A stretch of DNA of 64,000 bases from Chiridota heheva (Eukaryota > Echinodermata > Holothuroidea > Apodida > Chiridotidae). Within the stretch, counting starts at the first letter, position 1; each line of letters opens with the position of its first letter. Below are positions 11,903 to 23,300 of this stretch, piece by piece. A program made the translations under genes and the position numbers. The stretch spans positions 348,501-412,500 of the forward strand of contig JAIGNY010001472.1 of assembly GCA_020152595.1 (NCBI GenBank), in the 5' to 3' direction. Under the pieces are notes generated by a model, which saw only the letters and a list, made by a program, of their open reading frames with translations, did not search any database and had not been told where the DNA came from.

Positions 11903-13456
11903 CATTATTATTCCATCTACTGTATGTAATACAACAAGTAGACATTGCATGTTGAAAAAAGTACATATATATCATTATCAGAATGAAAAAAAAATGAATA
12001 TTTTTAACATTAATTCAGAAAGTGGCTCCCAATTAATGTTAGATTTTAGCCATATGTCTAATACTGTGTGACGCTTCTAATTTAACTTGAATTTGAATTC
12101 TATTCCAGCCCAGATCATAGGTCAATAACCTAAACTTACAGCCAATTTACCATGACAGTCATACCCGTGTATGACCGTATTAGGTATATAGGAGGCTGCC
12201 ATCCTCGAAGATCCTCCTTCTCAACTTCTTCCTTGAATGCCATCAAAGTTGGTGCCATACGGCTAATTCTGGTAGTTAGTTCCTTGTTTTTTAAATCCAA
12301 ACAAAAGAATTTCAGAAGCATTCCAATCTGGCCAACCGTGGCTTTATGTTCTTTGAATTACCTCTTGTTTTTCCTGTTGATTCCACTGTAATAAAATGCT
12401 CCGGGTTCATATCTAATGCTCCCTAGAAATATTGAACTTTGTAATTTGGTTGTGACGTAGATGTACTGTATATGTCATTGTTGTATTGTTTAAAAATTCA
12501 AAGCCTCGAGTCATTCTTTGTGTAAGTGAAGATGCATAATTCTGGTTCCAAGTGGTGCAGTAAATTCGGACCAAATGTTTTTGAGTTCTTGCCATGCCGC
12601 AAATAAATATCTAGCAGGAATAGACTTTCCCACCATTTTTAGTGACTAAGATTTTGGAAAGAATTTTAAAGTCGTACTGTACCTCTTTTTACCTCCATGC
12701 TGTACCTCAGAAATTTGCATAAGTTAAAAAGACTGACCTGACTTGATCAGTCATAACTCAAAAACTACAAGTGCTATTTTCAAAATTTAAAAATGGATCT
12801 GCTCAGATTTGTAATACTCTTCCAATAAGGAATTCAGTATAAGGATGTTTCAGCTGACGTCATAAGGTCACATGATTGTGTTGACATCGCCATTTTGTTA
12901 GAAAAAAACACTTTTGTCAGGAAAAAAACACTTTTGTCTGCTGTACACTTAATAAGACTAACATACGTTTGCATGTTGTTATATCGTTTGCATGTTGTTA
13001 TATAAGATTACTTTTGTAAGTACAGTATATAGTATGCTGGAATCTTGCTGTGCCGTTGATTGCACTAAGTAATAGACGTATTTAGAATCCACTGATTAAG
13101 AGAACTTGAAGTACTTGGAGGTCATTTTTCTTGAAAATAACAATTTATATCAAAAAATTAATTCATCTGGCCAGTTCATTTTCACCAGCACATGTTTATA
13201 TGCCAGCACATATTTTCATCACCAGCGCGTGCTAGCGTATGTTTTAGACAGTGTCTGTTTGTTTTATGTGTGATGTGACTGAGCTGTGTGAAGATTAGAC
13301 GTGTGAAATACTCAACAAGCCGAGCCCCGCCCTACAAAATGGCTCCCAGTTAGGTAATAGTCACGTTATGAACTCCCTTTATAGAAAGTACTGCATGTCT
13401 GTGCATAGACCTTTAATACTTCATTCACCTTGAGTGTTTTTACAAGTGACTTTAGT

Positions 13457-13614
13457 GTTAAAGGAATATTCCCTTGGATTTTCATTTTTTCATATATGAT
13501 AGAGAAAATTTGTAGAAACAAAGTGGTGAAAAAACCTATGTTAATATCTTATTCCATTTAGAAGTTATTACTTAAAAGAGTAGGAAAATGTTCTTAAAAA
13601 CACCTCGAACAGTA
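13457..13614 (+). mobile_element. Left arm of an AAAGGAATATTCCC inverted-repeat element
   Basis: TTAAAGGAATATTCCCTTGG and the following 120 bp (TAGAAACAAAGTGGTGAAAA, ATCTTATTCCATT) are the reverse complement of 19440-19575. This is one arm of a non-autonomous element. It is interrupted by the TA-flanked transposon that starts at 13617. The same arm recurs in copy 2 at about 16858-17014. Confidence 0.65.
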
Positions 13615-13616
13615 TA

Positions 13617-15716
13617 CAGTACAGTCGGGAATAACCGTACACGCTAAGTGCGGGGCGTTAGTGCACTTACCATCATGATGAATGGAGCTGCCCAAGCGCA
13701 AAATCGCGCTAAACGTGGGTTACCGCGCTAACATCACCGAGCTTGCAGCCCTGCAGCTTCTATTCACCTGTGACTTAACGCGCTAAAAATCGATACACAC
13801 TGTATGCATTATGTCAATCAAGATCGAAGTGCCTGTGCTTTGTAAAGGGACTCCTAACGTTGCACAGTTATAATAATCTGCTTATCGGATTAGGCCTGGC
13901 AGACTTTTTCTTTCGCAAAATGTTTTAACGCGAGGCCTAGAGGAATTAAAAACTTTCGTAAAATATTATTTTGTTTTCATTCAGTTTCACGTTGAACTCT
14001 GGGATATAAATATTTTTTAATTCAGTCAGCATCGCAACGTTCAGAATCACAGTACACAGTACATAGGCCCTACTTGCAATATTCGCTTACGAAATGAGGC
14101 AATGTCTTCATTTGCATTGCATTTTTCGACGGAATTTTCAATAAAAATACTTATTAAATCCATTAGGGAAAAAAAATTGATGTAAAAATTGAATCAATCC
14201 TTCGATTAAATTTAAATTTTTTACAGTTTTTGGACAAACAAAATGAATTTCGGGCAAACAAAACCTGATTCTGGCGATGTTTTTTGATTGAATTTAGCTA
14301 TCCTATCACACAGTCACATTAAAAAGCCTAGCGTTAGGCTACATGGTTTAATCGATGTGTAATGGTGTTCTGCTTTTGTTATACAATTAGAATTAGGACA
14401 TAAGAGCTAATATTTCTAAGCTTTGCTGATATTGGTAGGAGGGTTCTGTTAAATATTAATGACTAAATATTTCGTTTGATATTTTCACGATTATAGATCT
14501 ACTGTTAGGCCAAATGTTGAGGATGGGAAATGAATAATTTTAAACTGATGTTGACATGTTTGTCTTATATTTTTTCCACAGCTTCTGAACTTCTGAGCCT
14601 TTGTCAGTTTTGCAGATTAGACAAGATACATTGAAAAATCCCTGGGCCAGTATGGATGTTTATTAATTGCTTTGTCAGTCTAAGTCAACAAGAAATTACA
14701 AAAAACTTTAAAGAGCTTTTTTTTTTTTTCCCTTTTGCATGAATAATTATTTTTATAGTAACGTTTCTACGCCATTCTGTCAGCAATCCAATATCAAGGA
14801 CATCCGGCTTCAGCCAGTATGAAGAAAAACAGCTACAGCATTTGGCCGTGAAAAAAGAGGCAGAAGCCAAGAGGGTCTCTAAACTCGTGTCGCGTTGAAC
14901 CTTTCTTTCTTACTATTAGGCCTACTTGATACAGTAAATAAAAAAACAATTATCTTAACTTTTCATTCTTATTGTGAGTTAAGTCTTCACTTCTCTCAAA
15001 AATTTCCAGTAAATTCTTGCATTTGCATTTCCAAAAGGGGCTGAAATTTACTTAAAATGAATGATTCATCTTATTGATACATCTCAATGACAGCAATTAA
15101 CGTTTTTAAAACTATTTTCGATCAAATTTAACCTCTGGGCTGTCTCTCTATGAATTATCACGGTTAGGCCTAACATTAGGCCTTTCACCCAGTTTTACCA
15201 TAAGATGGCAACTAGCCCAACATACTGTACGTTCAAACTTCGAAGGAATAAAGAAAAGTCTGGCGAAATCGTATTAACGTTAGACTCTTGTCTGATAAAT
15301 TACAGTCTCAAAGTGTGTGAGAAATCTACGCTACACACAGGTTTTACGGCAGAATTTTTTTTGTTTATCTCGCAAAAGAAGACAAAAAGTTTCGCTTAAA
15401 TAAATTTCTAAAACACTCGTGCTAAGTGCAGTGATGCATGTACACAGATTGGGATCACACTCAGTGCAGTTACGTTACGTATGCGCTAACAAGCTTAGCG
15501 CAATGAGACGTTTACTCCTGTAATACTATTACCGCGCTAACCTCTTTGAGGGAGGAGCAGATTAAAATGGGATTATCGGACGCGCTTAGCGCAGAGTTGG
15601 GGCAAGTGCCGTCGGTGCATGAAAGACACGAATACAATGGCGGCGGTAAGGGCATTGATCGCGGTAAATAATCCGCGCTAACTGCGATATCGGTACGCTT
15701 ATTCCCGACTGTACTG
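13617..15716. mobile_element. 2.1-kb TA-flanked inverted-repeat transposon with GCGCTAA subterminal motifs, copy 1
   Basis: The left end reads CAGTACAGTCGGGAATAACC and the right end is its complement with one mismatch (GGGAATAAGCGTAC in the inverted sense). Both ends are preceded by TA, the target used by Tc1/mariner elements. Just inside each end the motif GCGCTAA or TTAGCGC is repeated (near 13670-13780 and 15480-15690), which looks like arrays of transposase-binding sites. No transposase is recognisable. A 64-codon open frame at 15205-15399 has no family match and is not called. It is likely a non-autonomous element. Confidence 0.7.
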
Positions 15717-15750
15717 TATGTCCTTCAGCTTGGTGATGTCATCAAATCAA

Positions 15751-18700
15751 TTCTTTGAATTACCTCTTGTTTTTCCTGTTGATTCCACTGTAATAAAATG
15801 CTCCGGGTTCATATCTAATGCTCCCCTAGAAATATTGAACTTTGTAATTTGGTTGTGACGTAGATGTACTGTATATGTCATTGTTGTATTGTTTAAAAAT
15901 TCAAAGCCTCGAGTCATTCTTTGTGTAAGTGAAGATGCATAATTCTGGTTCCAAGTGGTGCAGTAAATTCGGACCAAATGTTTTTGAGTTCTTGCCATGC
16001 CGCAAATAAATATCTAGCAGGAATAGACTTTCCCACCATTTTTAGTGACTAAGATTTTGGAAAGAATTTTAAAGTCGTACTGTACCTCTTTTTACCTCCA
16101 TGCTGTACCTCAGAAATTTGCATAAGTTAAAAGACTGACCTGACTTGATCAGTCATAACTCAAAACTACAAGTGCTATTTTCAAAATTTAAAAATGGATC
16201 TGCTCAGATTTGTAATACTCTTCCAATAAGGAATTCAGTATAAGGATGTTTCAGCTGACGTCATAAGGTCACATGATTGTGTTGACATCGCCATTTTGTT
16301 AGAAAAAAACACTTTTGTCAGGAAAAAAACACTTTTGTCTGCTGTACTCTTAATAAGACTAACATACGTTTGCATGTTGTTATATCGTTTGCATGTTGTT
16401 ATATAGGATTACTTTTGTAAGTACAGTATATAGTATGCTGGAATCTTGCTGTGCCGTTGATTGCACTAAGTAATAGACATATTTAAAATCCTCTGATTAA
16501 GAGAACTTGAAGTACTTGGAGGTCATTTTTCTTGAAAATAACATTTTATATCAAAAAATTAATTCATCTGGCCAGTTCATTTTCACCAGCACGTGTTTAT
16601 ATGCCAGCACATATTTTCATCACCAGCGCGTGCTAGCGTGTGTTTTAGACAGTGCCTGTTTGTTTTATGTGTGATGTGACTGAGCTGTGTGAAGATTAGA
16701 CGTTTGAAATACTCAACAAGCCGAGCCCCGCCCTACAAAATGGCTCCCAGTTGAGTAATAGTCACGTTATGAACTCCCTCTATAGAAAGTACTGCATGTC
16801 CGTGCATAGACCTTTAATACTTCATTCACCTTGAGTGTTTTTACAAGTGACTTTAGTGTTAAAGGAATATTCCCTTGGATTTTCATTTTTTCATATATGA
16901 TAGAGAAAATTTGTAGAAACAAAGTGGTGAAAAAACTATGTTAATATCTTATTCCATTCAGAAGTTATTACTTAAAAGAGTAGGAAAATGTTCTTAAAAA
17001 CACCTCGCACAGTATACAGTACAGTCGGGAATAACCGTACACGCTAAGTGCGGGGCGTTAGTGCACTTACCATCATGATGAATGGAGCTGCCCAAGCGCA
17101 AAATCGCGCTAAACGTGGGTTACCGCGCTAACATCACCGAGCTTGCAGCCCTGCAGCTTCTATTCACCTGTGACTTAACGCGCTAAAAATCGATACACAC
17201 TGTATGCATTATGTCAATCAAGATCGAAGTGCCTGTGCTTTGTAAAGGGACTCCTAACGTTGCACAGTTATAATAATCTGCTTATCGGATTAGGCCTGGC
17301 AGACTTTTTCTTTCGCAAAATGTTTTAACGCGAGGCCTAGAGGAATTAAAAACTTTCGTAAAATATTATTTTGTTTTCATTCAGTTTCACGTTGAACTCT
17401 GGGATATAAATATTTTTTTAATTCAGTCAGCATCGCAACGTTCAGAATCACAGTACACAGTACATAGGCCCTACTTGCAATATTCGCTTACGAAATGAGG
17501 CAATGTCTTCATTTGCATTGCATTTTTTCGGACGGAATTTTCAATAAAAATACTTATTAAATCCATTAGGGAAAAAAAATTGATGTGAAAATTGAATCAA
17601 TCCTTCGATTAAATTTAATTTTTTTACAGTTTTTGGACAAACAAAATGAATTTCGGGCAAACAAAAACTGATTCTGGCGATGTTTTTTGATTGAATTTAG
17701 CTATCCTATCACACAGTCACATTAAAAAGCCTAGCGTTAGGCTACATGGTTTAATCGATGTGTAATGGTGTTCTGCTTTTGTTATACAATTAGAATTAGG
17801 ACATAAGAGCTAATATTTCTAAGCTTTGCTGATATTGGTAGGAGGGTTCTGTTAAATATTAATGACTAAATATTTCGTTTGATATTTTTCACGATTATAG
17901 ATCTACTGTTAGGCCAAATGTTGAGGATGGGAAATGAATAATTTTAAACTGATGTTGACATGTTTGTCTTATATTTTTTCCACAGCTTCTGAACTTCTGA
18001 GCCTTTGTCAGTTTTGCAGATTAGACAAGATACATTGAAAAATCCCTGGGCCAGTATGGATGTTTATTAATTGCTTTGTCAGTCTAAGTCAACAAGAAAT
18101 TACAAAAAACTTTAAAGAGCTTTTTTTTTTTTTTTTTTCCCTTTTGCATGAATAATTATTTTTATAGTAACGTTTCTACGCCATTCTGTCAGCAATCCAA
18201 TATCAAGGACATCCGGCTTCAGCCAGTATGAAGAAAAACAGCTACAGCATTTGGCCGTGAAAAAAGAGGCAGAAGCCAAGAGGGTCTCTAAACTCGTGTC
18301 GCGTTGAACCTTTCTTTCTTACTATTAGGCCTACTTGATACAGTAAATAAAAAAACAATTATCTTAACTTTTCATTCTTATTGTGAGTTAAGTCTTCACT
18401 TCTCTCAAAAATTTCCAGTAAATTCTTGCATTTGCATTTCCAAAAGGGGCTGAAATTTACTTAAAATGAATGATTCATCTTATTGATACATCTCAATGAC
18501 AGCAATTAACGTTTTTAAAACTATTTTCGATCAAATTTAACCTCTGGGCTGTCTCTCTATGAATTATCACGGTTAGGCCTAACATTAGGCCTTTCACCCA
18601 GTTTTACCATAAGATGGCAACTAGCCCAACATACTGTACGTTCAAACTTCGAAGGAATAAAGAAAAGTCTGGCGAAATCGTATTAACGTTAGACTCTTGT

Positions 18701-19162
18701 CTGATAAATTACAGTCTCAAAGTGTGTGAGAAATCTACGCTACACACAGGTTTTACGGCAGAATTTTTTTTGTTTATCTCGCAAAAGAAGACAAAAAGTT
18801 TCGCTTAAATAAATTTCTAAAACACTCGTGCTAAGTGCAGTGATGCATGTACACAGATTGGGATCACACTCAGTGCAGTTACGTTACGTATGCGCTAACA
18901 AGCTTAGCGCAATGAGACGTTTACTCCTGTAATACTATTACCGCGCTAACCTCTTTGAGGGAGGAGCAGATTAAAATGGGATTATCGGACGCGCTTTAGC
19001 GCAGAGTTGGGGCAAGTGCCGCCGGTGCATGAAAGACACGAATACAATGGCGGCGGTAAGGGCATTGATCGCGTAAATAATCCGCGCTTAACTGCGATAT
19101 CGTACGCTTATTCCCGACTGTACTGTATGTCCTTCAGCTTGGTGATGTCATCAAATCAATTC
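15751..19162. repeat. 3.4-kb tandem duplication, copy 2
   Basis: Second copy, ending in AAATCAATTC at 19162. After that point the sequence continues as the other side of the element that was interrupted (CCAGCACAGTTCTTATG). The shared AATTC at the joint is compatible with unequal exchange or with two haplotypes placed in series by assembly. Confidence 0.95.
17017..19125. mobile_element. 2.1-kb TA-flanked inverted-repeat transposon, copy 2
   Basis: Same element as 13617-15716, carried in the second 3.4-kb copy. The ends, TA flanks and subterminal GCGCTAA motifs are kept. Differences are mostly single substitutions and run-length changes, including a longer T tract near 18121-18138. Confidence 0.7.
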
Positions 19163-19164
19163 CA

Positions 19165-19575
19165 GCACAGTTCTTATGTATTTCGTATAAATTTATTCAA
19201 CACTTTTTTACATTATTGAACAGCATTTTCACTTTTTTTACATTATTGAACAGCATTTTTGGTTTATTATAAAGATAGAGTGGAATATATATTTTACAAG
19301 AAAACATTTTTTTTTTCTTGGTGTACATCACATTTACAATGAGAAAAAAATCCCAATTTTTTTTTTAAGAAATACAAAAGTTTTTGTTGAAATTGTCTCT
19401 ATGACATCACAGATGTTGCCAATCAGTCACTTTTGTCCAAATTCAAAAATACTCTAAAATTGTTTTAACTTTTAAATAGAATAAGATTTTAACATAGTTT
19501 TTTCACCACTTTGTTTCTAAAATTTGTCTCTATCTTATATGAAAAAATAAAAATCCATGGGAATATTTCTTTAAC
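19165..19575 (-). mobile_element. Right part of the interrupted AAAGGAATATTCCC element
   Basis: 19440-19575 is the inverted counterpart of 13457-13590 (ends GGGAATATTTCTTTAA). 19165-19330 resembles 40690-40860, the interior of another element of this family. A 28-bp segment ending in ACATTATTGAACAGCATTTT is duplicated in tandem at 19200-19258. Confidence 0.6.
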
Positions 19576-20277
19576 CTAAATTAAAAGCCAGATTCATGAT
19601 ATAACAAAATAAGTGACATTTGAACAGGCAGATAAACATAAATAACATTCTTATATTAAAGTTAAAAAAATAATAGGAGGAATGCAGATACAGTTGTATT
19701 TATTTACATAGAGCGGAATAGCCTCAGTAAAAGGATAGAGAGTATTTAGAAACTTAAAGCCAATAAGAGAATAGAGCAGCTTGATGAACAACTGGTGTTG
19801 TTTAAATCACATGTAACAGGAGATCAATCAAAATAATTGAATGGGTAAACCTTGCTTTCCAAATACCTGTAAAAGAGTGTTCCACATGACTTGTCTTTCT
19901 CCTTTAAAATTTGTTCCAGCAAATCATAACTACAAACTCACTGTAGCAAACAGTGAGACCACTTTATCTTAATCAAAATAACCACACAAAGGTCTTAATC
20001 CATTGCTAATATGATACTCAGCACCAACTTCCACAACAACTAAGGTTTTCAGAATAAAGAAAATAAAGAGGACAAATCTGACCCGACCTGGTTATGTATC
20101 AGGTCGGGTCTGACTGTTTGAAACTTTAAGGAGCAAAACAACTAATGAAAGACAAGACAACTCAAAGAAATGGGATTCATTCATTGAAACATTATCTGAA
20201 GATGTTGAGTTAATAAATTGATCAAATATTTTCAATAAATGCAATTATCATATTTTACTCAGATTCCAGAGTGACAG
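19576..20277. other. No gene seen; one 11-bp hairpin
   Basis: AT-rich and apparently unique. GACCCGACCTG (20080-20090) pairs perfectly with 20100-20110 around a 9-base loop. The stretch ends in the acceptor region of the first exon I can assign. Confidence 0.4.
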
Positions 20278-20383
20278 ATTAACAGCAAAATGTTGGAGGT
20301 TCCTGATTTGTTAAAAGGTGAATCAGAAGAGAAACCAGATGGTGATCATTCACTTCAGCTAAAGCAGCATGACAGTAGAACAG
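20278..20383 (+). CDS. TRAPPC14: TRAPPC14 exon (first recognised, upstream end uncertain)
   Basis: Reads INSKMLEVPDLLKGESEEKP and then DGDHSLQLKQHDSRT, and ends ACA-G before GTACTG. The hanging G joins AA of the next exon to give Glu in RTESHLSRV, which supports the donor. The acceptor could be AG at 20261-20262 (best pyrimidine tract), 20276-20277 or 20284-20285. The first would leave an in-frame TGA at 20272-20274, so 20278 or 20286 is preferred. The ATG at 20290 is probably internal because the family has a long conserved region upstream. Sequence similarity here is weak; the call rests on phase and order. Confidence 0.5.
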
Positions 20384-23300
20384 GTACTGTATGTGTTTTA
20401 GATGCATTGTTAACATACCCAAAATTAAGCACAATCTCAGGGTGTGCATCTGGGATAGATTGGGGAACTCGTGTTAATCCCCTTTTTTTAAAAGTTTTGA
20501 AAATGTGGATCAGAAATAAAGAGTAATGAATGTTATTAGTTGAAGTTTCCTTCTCAGTAAGGTGGAGAAACAACCTATTCTTTTTATCCCTTCATTCCAT
20601 TCCTGTCACCCCCGTTCACCCCATTTGCCCCGTTCACCCCATTTCAGTCACCCTTCACACCATCCATATCATTGAAGAGATGGACTGAAGGCGGAATCCT
20701 GAAGTCGGAGGGTAAATTTTCTTCCATGAGGCTGGAATGTTGTCCCTTTGGTACAAGTGACATACTGTATGTACGTTATGTGCAGTTTTAATGTTGTTTT
20801 TCGTTATACATGGTGCTGTACATTGGCAGGATTTGCCCACCGAAAGTGAAGGGGGGTACAAAATTGGTGGGTGGGTAGGAAGTAAATAAAATAAACTCTT
20901 CCTTCTGAAAGTAGGGGTGAAAATCGTATTGATGTACAATGATAATGACATACAAAAAGATATGAATATGGAAAAAGTGTGTGGGGAGGCAAAACAATCC
21001 TGGACCCGGAGAGTTTTTCGTGTTCCTATAAGCATGCTTTTTTATTGTTTGAGAACTTAAAATGGGAAATTATATAAATGAAAATTTTGCAACATTACCT
21101 TTGTAAATTTAAGAAATCACCCGTAAATTTAAAGAAACGACCTGAAAATTGAAAGAGTTATCCCTATTAGCAGCAGCGTTCAAAAGAAATCTATTTTATT
21201 AGTGTAATTTTTCCAGTTCTTGCCCCCTCTTATGCCCTTGATGGCTGTCAGGAGAAGTTAAGTGTGTCATTTGAATGGGTAAACCCTGCCTTTTCTTACC
21301 TGTATGTTTCCATATGGTTGTACCCTCTATGCAAATAAAAATAAAAATACTTACTGTCAATAAGTTTGAAGTCAACCCCAATGAAATTTCACCCATATCA
21401 AATTCTCTTCCCAATTTTCAGTAACTGGTGTATTTCAAATCTCCAAATTCCTTTAGCATGTTTACTTGTATATATAATAACTCTCTTCAATTATGAATAA
21501 TTCAGATATACCATAGTTGAATTATACGCTGTTGTTGGAAAAGACAAACAAGTTTGCTCTTGTGAGTTTTTCCGTGTTGTCCATATCTACGATATAAAGT
21601 GTTCTGTTTACTCTGCAGTAAAAATCCTTAATCCCAGGAAAAGTTTGAATGGGCATTTGTAATTATTATGGGTGATTAGAACTTATTGTACAGAAATGTA
21701 AACATTGATTCATAACTTGGCATGCCATCTCTTACAATTTTTGCTTATATCAAACAATAGGAGGTCAACCGGCGTGGGTTTCCTCGAAATTTAAATCAAC
21801 TCTAGGGCAGTAATTTCCTCTAATGGGATGTATATCTGCAGTGTTAATTCCTCTGCTCAGGAAGTATTTGGAATTTAACTCACATGCCAGTTGAAGGTTT
21901 TTTGTTGTTGTTTTTTTCATATCATATACATTGGACTATGCCTAAAGTTAGGTAGGTATACATGTTGAGCATAAACTTTAGTATACCCAGCATTTAATTT
22001 GTAAAAGAATAAGAAAATTTTTTTCTATCATTAAAAGAGAATTACTTTCATGTAATTTGCCAAATAGTTGTACTGTATGTGCTATTTTGTCTTGAAAATA
22101 TGTACATCATAAATTTCACATGAATTAAAAACTGATCAAACTTAAATTTGCTATTTTCAAACCACCTGCTTAGGTTTTAATTCTAAAGCATAATGCTACC
22201 AATGTAATGGCGATTTCGTCCGTCCGGCCATCCACAGATTTCCTCAAAATGTTAAAAAAACATCTTTTGAGAATTCCTCAGAAAATGTTAAAGTTTCTTC
22301 AAAAATGTTTCTTCAGATATCTCATGGAAGGCTGAAATTTCCTTACTAAATGTTTAAAATTTTCAGAGACTCCTAAGATGGGTTGAAGACTAGTTTCTTT
22401 AAAAAGTCTACAAAACATTTGATATTTCCTTTAAAGATAACTGTAAGATGATATAATTTCCTAAAATTCTTCAGAGATCCTCAAATGTTTCTCATAACAC
22501 TAGAGGGTTTAAAACACGTAAACTTCTTCAAAATATTTTTGCACCAACGGCTGTATCAGGCATGATTATTAAACTCCGCCTTTATTATTGTGTTCATTTG
22601 CATAAAATTGCTACAGTATATGAACTGACAAGACTTTTTTACTTAGTATGCTCAGTCAGGGAGTGTGACAGGATGTGACTGCATATGGACATAGGGAGGG
22701 ATGCCATATGAGACATAGGGAGGGATGCCATATGGGACATAGGGAGGAATGCCATATGGGACATATGGTTTGCATCATTCCTCAACAACTGCATCCAGTG
22801 TGTTGTCTGTGATGGTGAAATCTCTGATTCTAAACAGGTTTTTTATCTGAGATACTGTTTTGGGTCCATTACTTTTCCTTTTATATGTAAATGACATCCC
22901 TGATAATATAAACAGCACAGTTAGACTGTTTGCTGATGACTGCCTTGTGTACAGAACAATTGATAACCCCTCTGACCAACAAATCCTCCAAGATGATCTT
23001 AACAAACTTGAACAATGGCAAAACAAATGGCAAATGAATTTCAACCCCTAGGCCCTCTAAATGCTACATCTTGTCAATTTCCTCTAAGAAATGCTTTAAA
23101 TCACCTGTTTATACCTTATGCAACCAGCCACTAAAACATGTCAACTCCCACACATACCTAGGTGTTGAAATTGATAATAAACTTAGATGGGATAAACATA
23201 TACATAACATAAACAAAAAAGCTAACTCTGTACTTGGCCTATTAAAACGTAACCTCTCAAACTGTCCCATTGACGTTAAATCCACTGCTTATAAAGCTCT

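Larger units (their letters stand above)
12349..15750. repeat. 3.4-kb tandem duplication, copy 1
   Basis: TTCTTTGAATTACCTCTTG begins at 12349 and again at 15751, giving a period of about 3402 bp. The copies match over their full length with scattered substitutions and many one-base homopolymer differences (for example near 12768 versus 16161). Each copy has the same internal order: a short repeat of the 29.1/51.3/55.0-kb family, a GAAAAAAACACTTTTGTC duplication, one arm of an AAAGGAATATTCCC element, then a 2.1-kb TA-flanked transposon. Confidence 0.95.

Noticed and set aside
15205..15399. 64-codon open frame, present again at 18614-18808
   Set aside because: It is identical in both places only because the whole 3.4 kb is duplicated. 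No family features, and it lies inside a transposon without coding signs.
20290..20292. ATG at 20290 as the true start of TRAPPC14
   Set aside because: The family has about 190 conserved residues before this point, and an acceptor can be placed just upstream. It is more likely an internal Met.
21199..21414. Antisense exon pair in a TRAPPC14 intron
   Set aside because: Donor- and acceptor-like words exist on the minus strand, but the peptides are short and featureless.
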